From: Bacteroidota bacterium
Lineage (GTDB): Bacteria; Bacteroidota; Ignavibacteria; UBA10030
Assembly (NCBI GenBank): GCA_025455125.1
Contig: JALONE010000085.1
Location: 1-7,016 of the forward strand
DNA: 7,016 bases
Reading direction: 5' to 3'
Shown here: piece by piece, positions 1 through 6,080 of the stretch
Numbering within the stretch: position 1 is the first letter of the stretch
How the letters are laid out: each line of letters opens with the position of its first letter
Notes under the pieces: model-generated
What the model saw: the letters and a program-made list of their open reading frames with translations, nothing else
The model's database searches: none
Told to the model about the DNA's origin: nothing
Position numbers and translations under genes: made by a program

Positions 1-414
1 AAAGTCAATCGCGCCGCCCGGCTTCGTCAAATCCAGACGGCGGGGGTCGGCGCGTTCGCACAGGAATTCGTGAAGACGATCTTCGCCGCGGAAACATTCC
101 AGACGCGGCACGAGGCGATCGAACTCATCAAGCGTCTGATAAACGCGAACGATCCCCGAGGCATCTGCGGCGCGTTGATGGCGCTCGGCGCGCGGACCGA
201 TACGACGGCGGCCCTTGCGTCCATCACGGTTCCGACTCTTGTCCTGGTGGGCGAGCTTGACGCCTTGACCCCGCCAGCCACGATGCGCGCCCTCCATGAA
301 CGGATCGCCGGATCCGGCCTGCGGTTGTTCGCCGGTGCGGGCCACATGAGCAATCTCGAGCGGCCCGAGTTGTTCAACGAGGCCCTCGAGGAATTCCTCC
401 GGCAGCTCGCCTGA
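1..414 (+). CDS. Alpha/beta hydrolase, C-terminal part (5' truncated by window edge)
   Basis: The frame is open from base 1, so the gene begins upstream; the GTG at 70 is only an internal codon. The visible 137 residues are the C-terminal part of an alpha/beta-hydrolase fold protein. A helical cap-like stretch is followed by the strand VPTLVLVGELDALTPP, whose Asp (codon 259-261) is at the usual place of the catalytic acid. The motif GAGHMSNLERP follows, with the catalytic His at codon 343-345, and then the closing helix NEALEEFLRQL. The nucleophile elbow (GxSxG) must lie upstream and cannot be checked. The spacing and the 'GH..N.E.P..F...L..FL' ending are typical of small esterase, lactonase or C-C hydrolase relatives (3-oxoadipate enol-lactonase type), but the substrate cannot be told. 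The TGA overlaps the next gene's ATG as TGATG, implying translational coupling. Confidence 0.88.
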   Translation, partial: KVNRAARLRQIQTAGVGAFAQEFVKTIFAAETFQTRHEAIELIKRLINANDPRGICGALMALGARTDTTAALASITVPTLVLVGELDALTPPATMRALHERIAGSGLRLFAGAGHMSNLERPELFNEALEEFLRQLA

Positions 415-1112
415 TGCACACACCCGATTCCCCTTTTCCGTCCATCGACCGACGCGTGATCCGATGCCGACGCTGTCCGCGTCTCGTTGCATGGCGTGAA
501 GCGGCCGCGCGAGCAAAAGTGCGACGCTTTGCCGAGTGCAAATACTGGGGCAAGCCTGTCCCCGGTTTCGGCGACCCGCGCGCGCAGCTTCTCATCGTCG
601 GACTCGCGCCGGCGGCTCATGGCGGCAATCGCACCGGTAGGATGTTCACCGGCGATCGGAGCGGGGACTGGCTGTACCGCGCGCTCCATCGCGCGGGGTT
701 TGCGAACCAGGATATCTCCGTCGACCGGAACGACGGAATGCTCCTGAGAAATTGCTATATTACTGCAACGTGTCGCTGCGCGCCGCCTCAAAACAAGTTG
801 TTGCCGGAAGAATTGCATGCCTGCAGGCCATTTTTCCTCGAGGAATTAAGGGCCCTGCGCCGGCTTCGGGTAATCGTCGCGCTGGGCAGAATCGCCTTTG
901 ACGCCTCAGTTGATGCGACCCGCGAACTCGGTCGGCATAACCTTCGGCACAGGCCTGTGTTCGCCCACGGCACGGTCGTTCGGTTGAATGAGGCGCTCGT
1001 CTTGATCGGATCCTATCATCCCAGCCAACAGAATACATTCACCGGAAGACTGACGGAGCCGATGCTCGACGGTGTCTTTCGCCTCTCGAAAACCTCCCTG
1101 GGGAATTCATGA
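414..1112 (+). CDS. Uracil-DNA glycosylase family 5 (UDGb), iron-sulfur type
   Basis: A 232-residue DNA repair enzyme expected to remove uracil, and in this family often other deaminated bases, from DNA to start base excision repair. Motif 1 is GLAPAAHGGNRTGRMFTGD (residues 63-81) and motif 2 is HPSQQNTFTGRLT (202-214). Both are hallmarks of family 5 UDGb, and motif 1 lacks the polar water-activating Asp/Asn of family 1 enzymes. The 4Fe-4S ligands fit C18 and C21 in CRRCPRL, then C120 or C122, and C137. The protein is full length for the family. The ATG at 414 is favoured because it overlaps the upstream TGA and leaves a short lead before CRRCP. No good Shine-Dalgarno lies at normal distance, since GAGG at 388-391 is too far, so translation probably relies on re-initiation. 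The 3' end overlaps the glycosyltransferase start by ATGA. Family assignment is firm; the exact substrate range is inferred. Confidence 0.95.
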   Translation: MHTPDSPFPSIDRRVIRCRRCPRLVAWREAAARAKVRRFAECKYWGKPVPGFGDPRAQLLIVGLAPAAHGGNRTGRMFTGDRSGDWLYRALHRAGFANQDISVDRNDGMLLRNCYITATCRCAPPQNKLLPEELHACRPFFLEELRALRRLRVIVALGRIAFDASVDATRELGRHNLRHRPVFAHGTVVRLNEALVLIGSYHPSQQNTFTGRLTEPMLDGVFRLSKTSLGNS

Positions 1113-1270
1113 GTCCATTTCTTCGCACACACGGTCTCCTGCTTGCCGTCCTTGCCATCTTCTTCGTTCTTGGCCTTCTGCGTGTGAACGACCTTTCGCT
1201 CTATACGGACAGCTCGCGCTATCTGATCTGGGGGAATTCTATTGCTCACGGTCACGTCCGGTGGTTCTAG
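1109..1270 (+). pseudogene. N-terminal fragment of GT-C membrane glycosyltransferase (frame-disrupted)
   Basis: This is the genuine start of the glycosyltransferase whose body continues in another frame. The ATG at 1109 overlaps the UDG stop (ATGA), with a weak GGGG ribosome site at 1100-1103. The 53 residues begin with one membrane helix (about residues 9-24). The segment LYTDSSRYLIWGNSIAHGH follows, the classic first-loop signature of ArnT/PMT-like GT-C transferases, in which the Asp (D34, codon 1208-1210) is the expected catalytic residue. The frame then hits TAG at 1268-1270. The membrane protein resumes at once in the -1 frame (RPVVLAPSLVLFP, from about 1255). The family normally has roughly 20 loop residues between 'GHG' and 'LAP', but only about four remain. 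I infer a deletion of 3n+1 bases, perhaps about 50-60, rather than a single-base slip. An assembly error is possible. Confidence 0.8.
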
Positions 1271-3474
1271 CACCGTCACTCGTTCTCTTCCCGCTTTCGC
1301 TCTCCGCAGCGAAGATCTGGACCCTGCTGTGGGGCGTCCTGGCGTTGTTCCTGTTCCATCAATGGCTACGCCGGACATTCTCCGCCTCAACGGCGCTCGC
1401 CGGCACGATGCTCCTCGCGTTCAATCCCATGACTCTCGTGCTTTCGACCGAGGTCCTTTCGGAAGCCCCCTTCCTGTGCGTTCTGATGTGGGCATTCATA
1501 TTGTTGGACCGCATAACGGAAGATCCTTCGGACAAACGCTCGCTTGTGATCCTGGTCGCGCTCCTCTCCGTGGTGATGTTGTTGCGCGAGGTGGCGGTCA
1601 TGCTGGTCATCGCGGTCTCCCTTCTTTTCTTCATCCGTCGCGAACCCGGGCGAGCCGCGCTCGTGATCGGCGGAGCAGCTGCGTTGTATGGCGTGTGGCT
1701 TTTCCGGAATCTCGTACTCGTCGGAACGCCTCTAACCTCCCAAAGTACGAATCTCCGGTTCGTGTTCGAGCATGTCGTGACGCCGCCGGACGCACCGCTC
1801 GCGATGGAGATGCTGACGCGCCTGTGGCTCAACATTCAGGGATTCGGATCGCAGTTGGGGGGAATGCTGTTCTATTCTGTCCCCACGACGCTGGTCACTC
1901 TTCCCTCCGACTTCTTCCGGACCGTCGTCAATCTTGTCGGCGACGTTCGGTTCATCGTCATGGCTCTGGTCACGCCGCTCATGGTCGGCGGTGTCATCCT
2001 GGACGTCCGCACCGCGCCCGCCGGACCGGCGCGACTTCTCTTTCTCCTCGGCTATCTCGGCATCGTGCTCACCTATCCCATCCACGACGTCCGGTTCCTG
2101 CTTCCGCTGCTCCCGCTGATGATCTACACGGCGTTCCTGTCCATCCGCTGGCTCATGCTGCGCCCGTTCCTGCATCGGCTTCGTGCGCATGCGCGATTTG
2201 CCCCAGTGACCGCGGCTGTTCTGCTGTTCCCCAATTACGTCTGCATCGCCGAGATCCTCGCAACGAACGTCGCCTATCGATCGGATCCGGGTGCGTTCCA
2301 CGACCGGACGCATACACGCGACATGTTTCGGACGTACTTCAGCGAGCCCTGGGGATTGCTCGGCGCCTGGATCCAGGCGCATGTGCCGGATGATGCCGTG
2401 ATTGCCTGTTCTGCGAAAGAGATCGTTCCCTTCATCGCCCCGCGCAAGGTTCTCGAGATCAATGCGGGCGTTCCGCTCCCGATCTTCGAGCGCATGCTCC
2501 GCGAGAACGGCGCAGAGTATCTTGTTGCCGTCGGGATCTGGGAGAACATCACGTCGTACGAGTTCGCCATGGCAGAGTCGAGACGTTTTCGGTTCGAGCC
2601 GATCCACTCCGTCGCCAACCTCCATGTCTTCCGCATCCATTCGCGGTGGCTCACGCCGCAAGCGGATCGTTTGGGATGGACCTTCCAGTTCGACACGACG
2701 ACTGCTGCAGGACTCCTCCGCAAGGGGCGCTGGGACATGCTTCATCACCGGTATGCGCTCGCAGATTCAGCGTTCCAGCGGGCAGAAGCGTTCATGCCGC
2801 AGCAGCCGCTGATTCTTTTCCAGCGCTTGCTGCTGAACACGTTTCGTGAGGACTCGGCGCAAGCCGTCCAAGTCCTCGGTCGCATGTTCTCCACGGCCCG
2901 CGCCACGACGTATCTCTGGGCGGCACGCCAACACATTGACGCGATGAACGCCGCAAGGTTCGGACGCCGCATCCGCGTCCCGCAGCAACGGGCGATGCAG
3001 TTGTACGACGTGGCTCGGCTCTATTGGGACCTGGGATACTCCTATCAATCGTACGCATTGCTCCAGGACATCGTCCGGACGGATTCCACATTCTTCACAG
3101 GATTGTTATGGACGTGGCACTACGGGATCCAACTCGGCGACTCCACAGGAGCAGCGCGAAGGCTTGGGACGCTCGAGCGGATGGACGCCTCGAATCCCGT
3201 TGTCGCGAGCTTCCGGCGCATCACACGAGAGGCTACGCGGCTGAAGACGGTCACCGATCCCCGCGAACGGCGCGACATCCGCTTCGCCATCGCACGGGAG
3301 TACGAAGCCATCGAACTCCCCGAGGAAGCACTCGACGAAATGGAACGCGCGATCAGCGAGAACCCCGCCGACGCCGAATCCTGGTCGGCGTATGCTGCAC
3401 TTCTGGACCGCCTGGGCAAGACACGCGCAGCGGCGCACGTGCGCAAGCACGCATCTGTCAGCGGTCCGGCATGA
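1261..3474 (+). CDS. GT-C family membrane glycosyltransferase with C-terminal TPR region (body, lacking its N-terminus)
   Basis: This frame carries most of a polyprenyl-phosphate-sugar-dependent glycosyltransferase, a family that moves a sugar from a lipid carrier to an acceptor outside the inner membrane. About ten hydrophobic segments run from 1267 to 2260, including LSAAKIWTLLWGVLALFLF and the conserved-looking TEVLSEAPF. A soluble, probably periplasmic part follows (about 2280-2670). The last third (2700-3460) has TPR-like helical pairs, for example YALADSAFQRAEAFMPQQP and PEEALDEMERAISENPADA. The frame is technically open upstream to an ATG at 1072, but that stretch is a shadow of the UDG gene and of the true N-terminus at 1109-1270. 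Possible restarts are GTG 1261 and ATG 1408, neither with a convincing ribosome site. Without the N-terminal helix and catalytic Asp the product is unlikely to be active. The intact gene would encode roughly 810 residues. The stop overlaps the next gene (ATGA at 3471). Confidence 0.82.
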   Translation: MVLAPSLVLFPLSLSAAKIWTLLWGVLALFLFHQWLRRTFSASTALAGTMLLAFNPMTLVLSTEVLSEAPFLCVLMWAFILLDRITEDPSDKRSLVILVALLSVVMLLREVAVMLVIAVSLLFFIRREPGRAALVIGGAAALYGVWLFRNLVLVGTPLTSQSTNLRFVFEHVVTPPDAPLAMEMLTRLWLNIQGFGSQLGGMLFYSVPTTLVTLPSDFFRTVVNLVGDVRFIVMALVTPLMVGGVILDVRTAPAGPARLLFLLGYLGIVLTYPIHDVRFLLPLLPLMIYTAFLSIRWLMLRPFLHRLRAHARFAPVTAAVLLFPNYVCIAEILATNVAYRSDPGAFHDRTHTRDMFRTYFSEPWGLLGAWIQAHVPDDAVIACSAKEIVPFIAPRKVLEINAGVPLPIFERMLRENGAEYLVAVGIWENITSYEFAMAESRRFRFEPIHSVANLHVFRIHSRWLTPQADRLGWTFQFDTTTAAGLLRKGRWDMLHHRYALADSAFQRAEAFMPQQPLILFQRLLLNTFREDSAQAVQVLGRMFSTARATTYLWAARQHIDAMNAARFGRRIRVPQQRAMQLYDVARLYWDLGYSYQSYALLQDIVRTDSTFFTGLLWTWHYGIQLGDSTGAARRLGTLERMDASNPVVASFRRITREATRLKTVTDPRERRDIRFAIAREYEAIELPEEALDEMERAISENPADAESWSAYAALLDRLGKTRAAAHVRKHASVSGPA

Positions 3475-3478
3475 AGGA
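3474..3478 (+). promoter_or_regulatory. Ribosome binding site for the HemL-like gene
   Basis: AAGGA lies 7 bases before the ATG at 3486. It decides between two in-frame starts. The ATG at 3471 overlaps the upstream stop but has no purine-rich site before it. The ATG at 3486 has this site and gives the N-terminus usual for the family, beginning just before RSNRLLHRAQ. Confidence 0.6.
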
Positions 3479-3485
3479 ATCTTCC

Positions 3486-4775
3486 ATGCGACGCACAACA
3501 CGCTCGAACCGTCTCCTCCACAGGGCGCAATCCGTCATCCCCGGCGGCGTCAATTCCGCCGACCGTGCATTCCGGGATGTAGCTCGTTCTCCGCTGTTCA
3601 TCCGCAAGGCAAGCGCGGCGTTCCTCTGGGACGTCGACGGGAACAAATTCATCGACTATTCGGGAGCGCGGGGACAGATGCTATTGGGACACGCGAATCC
3701 CGGGATTCTGAAGGCGATCAGAACAGCCTCCAAGCAGGGGACGAACTATGCCGCCCCATGCGAACTGGAACTGCGGCTTGCTGAACTCATATCACGCGTT
3801 ATGCCATCGGTGGAGATGGTCCGCTTGGTCAGCTCGGGCACCGAAGCGGTCATGAGCGCCGTCCGGTTAGCACGGGCGTTCACCTCTCGGCCGAAGATCA
3901 TCACATTCGAGGGATGCTATCACGGACACGCTGATACGGTTGCGTCCCGGCAGCCGTTGCTGGCCGCGCCCCAGCCTCACCGTAAAGGGACCGGCATCCC
4001 CGATTCCTTCCGGGTTGATCACCTTGTTGCTTCGTTCAACGATCTCGGCAGCGTCGAGACGCTCTTCCGCGAGCACCCAAATGCGATCGCCGCCGTGGTC
4101 GTCGAGCCGGTCGCCGCGCATCTCGGCTGCATCCCACCAGCACCGGGATTCCTTGAGGGCGTTCGTGCCCTGTGTGCAGGCAGCGGCGCGTTGCTGATCT
4201 TCGACGAGGTGACGACGGGGTTCCGCGTCTCGCTTGGAGGGGCTCAGGAATTGTACGACGTGAAACCGGATCTGACGGTATTGGGGAAGATCCTCGGCGG
4301 TGGGCTCTCGATCGGCGCGTATGGAGGCCGGCGGGATATCATGCATGCGGTGGCGCCGACAGGACCGATGGAGCAGACGGGTTCTTTCTCGGGGAATCCG
4401 CTCGCGATGGCGGCAGGATTGGAAACGCTGCGCATTATCATGACGCACAAACTTCTCTATCGCAGGCTGGAGGAATCGTCGGCCCGGCTTCAGGCACTGC
4501 TCCAAGAGGAATGTGACCGCCGAGGCATACGCGCCCACATGAACCGCGTCGGGTCGATGTGGTCCCTTGCGTTCTCGTCAAGTCCGGTAACGGACTATGC
4601 TAGCGCAACAAGGATCGATACGCACCGGTACGCACAATTCTTCAACGCGATGCTTGAACAAGGAATCTATCTCCCCGCTTCTCCCTGGGAAACAGCCTTC
4701 CTGTCTACCGCTCATACGCTACGACTGCTTGACCGGACGCGGAATGCCTTCCGCGGCGTCCTCCAACGCTTCTGA
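3486..4775 (+). CDS. Glutamate-1-semialdehyde aminomutase-like class III aminotransferase (divergent HemL homologue)
   Basis: A 429-residue PLP enzyme of fold type I, normal length for HemL (about 425-432). Visible landmarks are VIPGGVNSADRAF (residues 18-29), SSGTEA (116-121, phosphate loop), EGCYHGHAD (142-150), IFDEVTTGFR (238-247, with D240 for the PLP ring nitrogen), LGKILGGG (266-273, with K268 as the Schiff-base lysine) and SGNPLAMAAG (302-311). The end ETAFLSTAHT matches the HemL C-terminus. True HemL interconverts glutamate-1-semialdehyde and 5-aminolevulinate in C5 tetrapyrrole synthesis. Several HemL signatures differ here: GSWGPM is GARGQM, the AGSGALTLG...SPGVP loop is replaced (151-175), and EPVAGN is EPVAAH. 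No other haem gene is nearby, so an aminotransferase or mutase with another substrate is quite possible and I give no symbol. The alternative start at 3471 adds five residues. It lies directly downstream of the glycosyltransferase and is probably co-transcribed. Confidence 0.88.
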   Translation: MRRTTRSNRLLHRAQSVIPGGVNSADRAFRDVARSPLFIRKASAAFLWDVDGNKFIDYSGARGQMLLGHANPGILKAIRTASKQGTNYAAPCELELRLAELISRVMPSVEMVRLVSSGTEAVMSAVRLARAFTSRPKIITFEGCYHGHADTVASRQPLLAAPQPHRKGTGIPDSFRVDHLVASFNDLGSVETLFREHPNAIAAVVVEPVAAHLGCIPPAPGFLEGVRALCAGSGALLIFDEVTTGFRVSLGGAQELYDVKPDLTVLGKILGGGLSIGAYGGRRDIMHAVAPTGPMEQTGSFSGNPLAMAAGLETLRIIMTHKLLYRRLEESSARLQALLQEECDRRGIRAHMNRVGSMWSLAFSSSPVTDYASATRIDTHRYAQFFNAMLEQGIYLPASPWETAFLSTAHTLRLLDRTRNAFRGVLQRF

Positions 4776-4793
4776 GTCTGTCCCGCATAAGCG

Positions 4794-4828
4794 AGACGTC
4801 CCGTCCAGCAGCGCTGAACGGGACGTCT
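4794..4828. terminator. Strong hairpin between convergent genes, probable bidirectional terminator
   Basis: A perfect 11-bp inverted repeat (AGACGTCCCGT at 4794-4804, its complement at 4818-4828) encloses a smaller stem, CAGC/GCTG (4806-4809 with 4813-4816), across a single mismatch. It sits 18 bases after the HemL-like stop and 23 bases beyond the stop codon of the minus-strand lipoprotein gene. Neither strand has a U-run directly after the stem; the nearest T-rich bit on the plus strand is ATTTT at 4840-4844. It may therefore work as a weakly U-dependent or mRNA-stabilising 3' hairpin. Position and stem quality support the call. Confidence 0.72.
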
Positions 4829-4851
4829 GTGCATACATCATTTTCAACCAA

Positions 4852-6048
4852 TCACTGCACGGTTCCCCGGGCAAGAACCGCCTTGATCCCTCGGTACACC
4901 GGATGTGTAATGGTAATGGTGATCGCCGAAGGCGTCGGCGGGATAGACGCGGTCAGGGCATCCGCATCGGACGCCGTGAAGGAGAAGTCCGTCAAGCCTT
5001 GACCATTCGACTGCGTATCCGGCATCCTGAAGTCAACGGCATTGCCGAAGAACTTCAATGCTTCGCCCGTGATGTTGATCGTCATCCCTTCCGACACAGG
5101 ATGACCGTAGCGGTCGACGATCTGGAAGTTCCATGGACCGGCGGTGCCCCCATTCGTGATGGCGAACGAGGTTGGATTAGACGGATCCGTGACAAGTACC
5201 GGCGCTCCGGACCAGAGAATGCGAATCGAATCAAGGATCTCCGCTCCGCCTTCCCCCTTCGTGCGCGCATAGACATACGAGAATCCGTTGCCCCAGTAGG
5301 CAATTGATCCTTCGGGACGAGGATTCGCTGAATAGAGGAACTTGCTGACGAAGCCGTCGTCGTCGGTCAGGCCTGCCAATCCGTCGCCAGTCGTGATGAC
5401 GCCGTGCGATGTATTGAACAACACTGCCGTTCCTGAAACGACGGGATTGCTGAACTTATCACCGACGAGGACCGTGATCTTGTCGGAGATATAGTTGATA
5501 TCAAGTCCAGGGAAATTATACTGCGCGGCAGCGAGCGTGAAATGCGCCTGGTCCGGGAATCCGGCGTGGACGGTAATACGGACAGGGGCCGAAGAGATCG
5601 TACGCGTGCCAAGAGGAATCCGTGCGCTGAGTTGAACCACTCCCGCTTGTGTGCCGCTCAACACCGTAACGGAAACCCGACCCGCGACGTCTGTGCTTGC
5701 CGATGGGGGCATCAACCGGGGAGCCGTTCCCACCATCGTAAACGAGTTCGGATAGAACTCGAAGGAGTAGTACATCGGGATCCCGTCCCCAACCGGAGCA
5801 CCGAGCGAATCACGCACTTCGTACGTCACGACCGTGTTCTCAACAGCGCCAGTCCCCGAGATGGCGAGGTCGGGCGATGTGACGCTCGCCAGCACCACCT
5901 GAGCCGGATACTTGGCCGTCGCAGGGATCTGGATCGGCGGTTCGGCCCCGGGCGTGTCTGGCGTGGCCGTTTCCGATGGGCTCTCGCAACCGATCGGAAG
6001 AATCCCGATCAGGAGGACAAACATTGCTCGTAACCATCTATTCTTCAT
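4852..6048 (-). CDS. Probable surface lipoprotein with tandem bacterial Ig-like (Big-1 style) domains
   Basis: A 398-residue exported protein. Its start, MKNRWLRAMFVLLIGILPIGC, is a short lipoprotein-type signal peptide with acylation expected at C21. The lipobox is slightly atypical because Pro rather than Leu is at -3 (P-I-G-C). A Thr/Pro-rich linker (about residues 22-45) leads to about three Ig-like repeats. The first (about 48-160) contains TYEVRDSLGAPVGDG and TDVAGRVSVTVLSGTQAG, the usual Big-1 (invasin/intimin-like) pattern. The second (about 165-285) contains VLVGDKFSNPVVSGTAVLF and TDDDGFVSKFLYS. The third (about 295-398) contains FQIVDRYGHPVSEGMTINI. I see no catalytic motif. Such domains usually act as adhesins or structural spacers. 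The ATG at 6048 has GGAG 7 bases upstream. It follows the secretin gene after 32 bases on the same strand, so the two are probably one operon, suggesting a role at the secretin or as its cargo; that role is inferred. Confidence 0.87.
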   Translation of the reverse strand: MKNRWLRAMFVLLIGILPIGCESPSETATPDTPGAEPPIQIPATAKYPAQVVLASVTSPDLAISGTGAVENTVVTYEVRDSLGAPVGDGIPMYYSFEFYPNSFTMVGTAPRLMPPSASTDVAGRVSVTVLSGTQAGVVQLSARIPLGTRTISSAPVRITVHAGFPDQAHFTLAAAQYNFPGLDINYISDKITVLVGDKFSNPVVSGTAVLFNTSHGVITTGDGLAGLTDDDGFVSKFLYSANPRPEGSIAYWGNGFSYVYARTKGEGGAEILDSIRILWSGAPVLVTDPSNPTSFAITNGGTAGPWNFQIVDRYGHPVSEGMTINITGEALKFFGNAVDFRMPDTQSNGQGLTDFSFTASDADALTASIPPTPSAITITITHPVYRGIKAVLARGTVQ

Positions 6049-6055
6049 GGGATCT

Positions 6056-6059
6056 CTCC
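6056..6059 (-). promoter_or_regulatory. Ribosome binding site for the Ig-like lipoprotein gene
   Basis: GGAG, within GGAGAGAT on the minus strand, lies 7 bases before the ATG at 6048. It lies in the 32-base gap after the secretin stop and supports the chosen start. I see no separate promoter in so short a gap. Confidence 0.65.
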
Positions 6060-6080
6060 GTCTGCTCTAATGCGCCGACA

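Noticed and set aside
384..847. Exact 12-base repeat CCTCGAGGAATT at 384-395 and 836-847
   Set aside because: Both copies encode Leu-Glu-Glu in helices of two different proteins. A single short match in coding DNA is not evidence of a mobile or regulatory repeat.
1072..1260. In-frame ATG at 1072 as start of an 800-residue membrane protein
   Set aside because: Its first about 60 residues are Cys/Ser/Pro/Arg-rich shadow sequence overlapping the UDG gene, with no membrane helix, while the -1 frame partner from 1109 encodes the expected GT-C N-terminus.
1247..1280. Near-repeat CACGGTCACG/CACCGTCACT and a small CGGTG/CACCG stem around the frame break
   Set aside because: The repeat is only 8 of 10 identical and the stem 5 bp. 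They are too weak to explain the deletion or to support a programmed frameshift, and no slippery heptamer is in the right frame.
1732..2748. Long minus-strand open frame of 338 codons
   Set aside because: It is very rich in Arg, Glu and Asp with no recognisable fold, and lies antisense to a convincing membrane protein. It is a GC-rich antisense shadow.
3024..3470. Upstream extension of the HemL-like reading frame
   Set aside because: The extension is Arg/His-rich shadow of the TPR region of the glycosyltransferase. HemL proteins start just before the RSN...L...A...IPGGVNS segment, so the start is at 3486 (or 3471).
3867..4538. Minus-strand open frame of 223 codons inside the HemL-like gene
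   Set aside because: It is antisense to a strongly conserved enzyme and shows no domain pattern of its own.
4597..5307. Plus-strand open frame of 236 codons spanning the convergent gap
   Set aside because: It crosses the hairpin and overlaps the ends of two real genes; its Arg-rich composition is typical of an antisense reading of the Ig-like gene.
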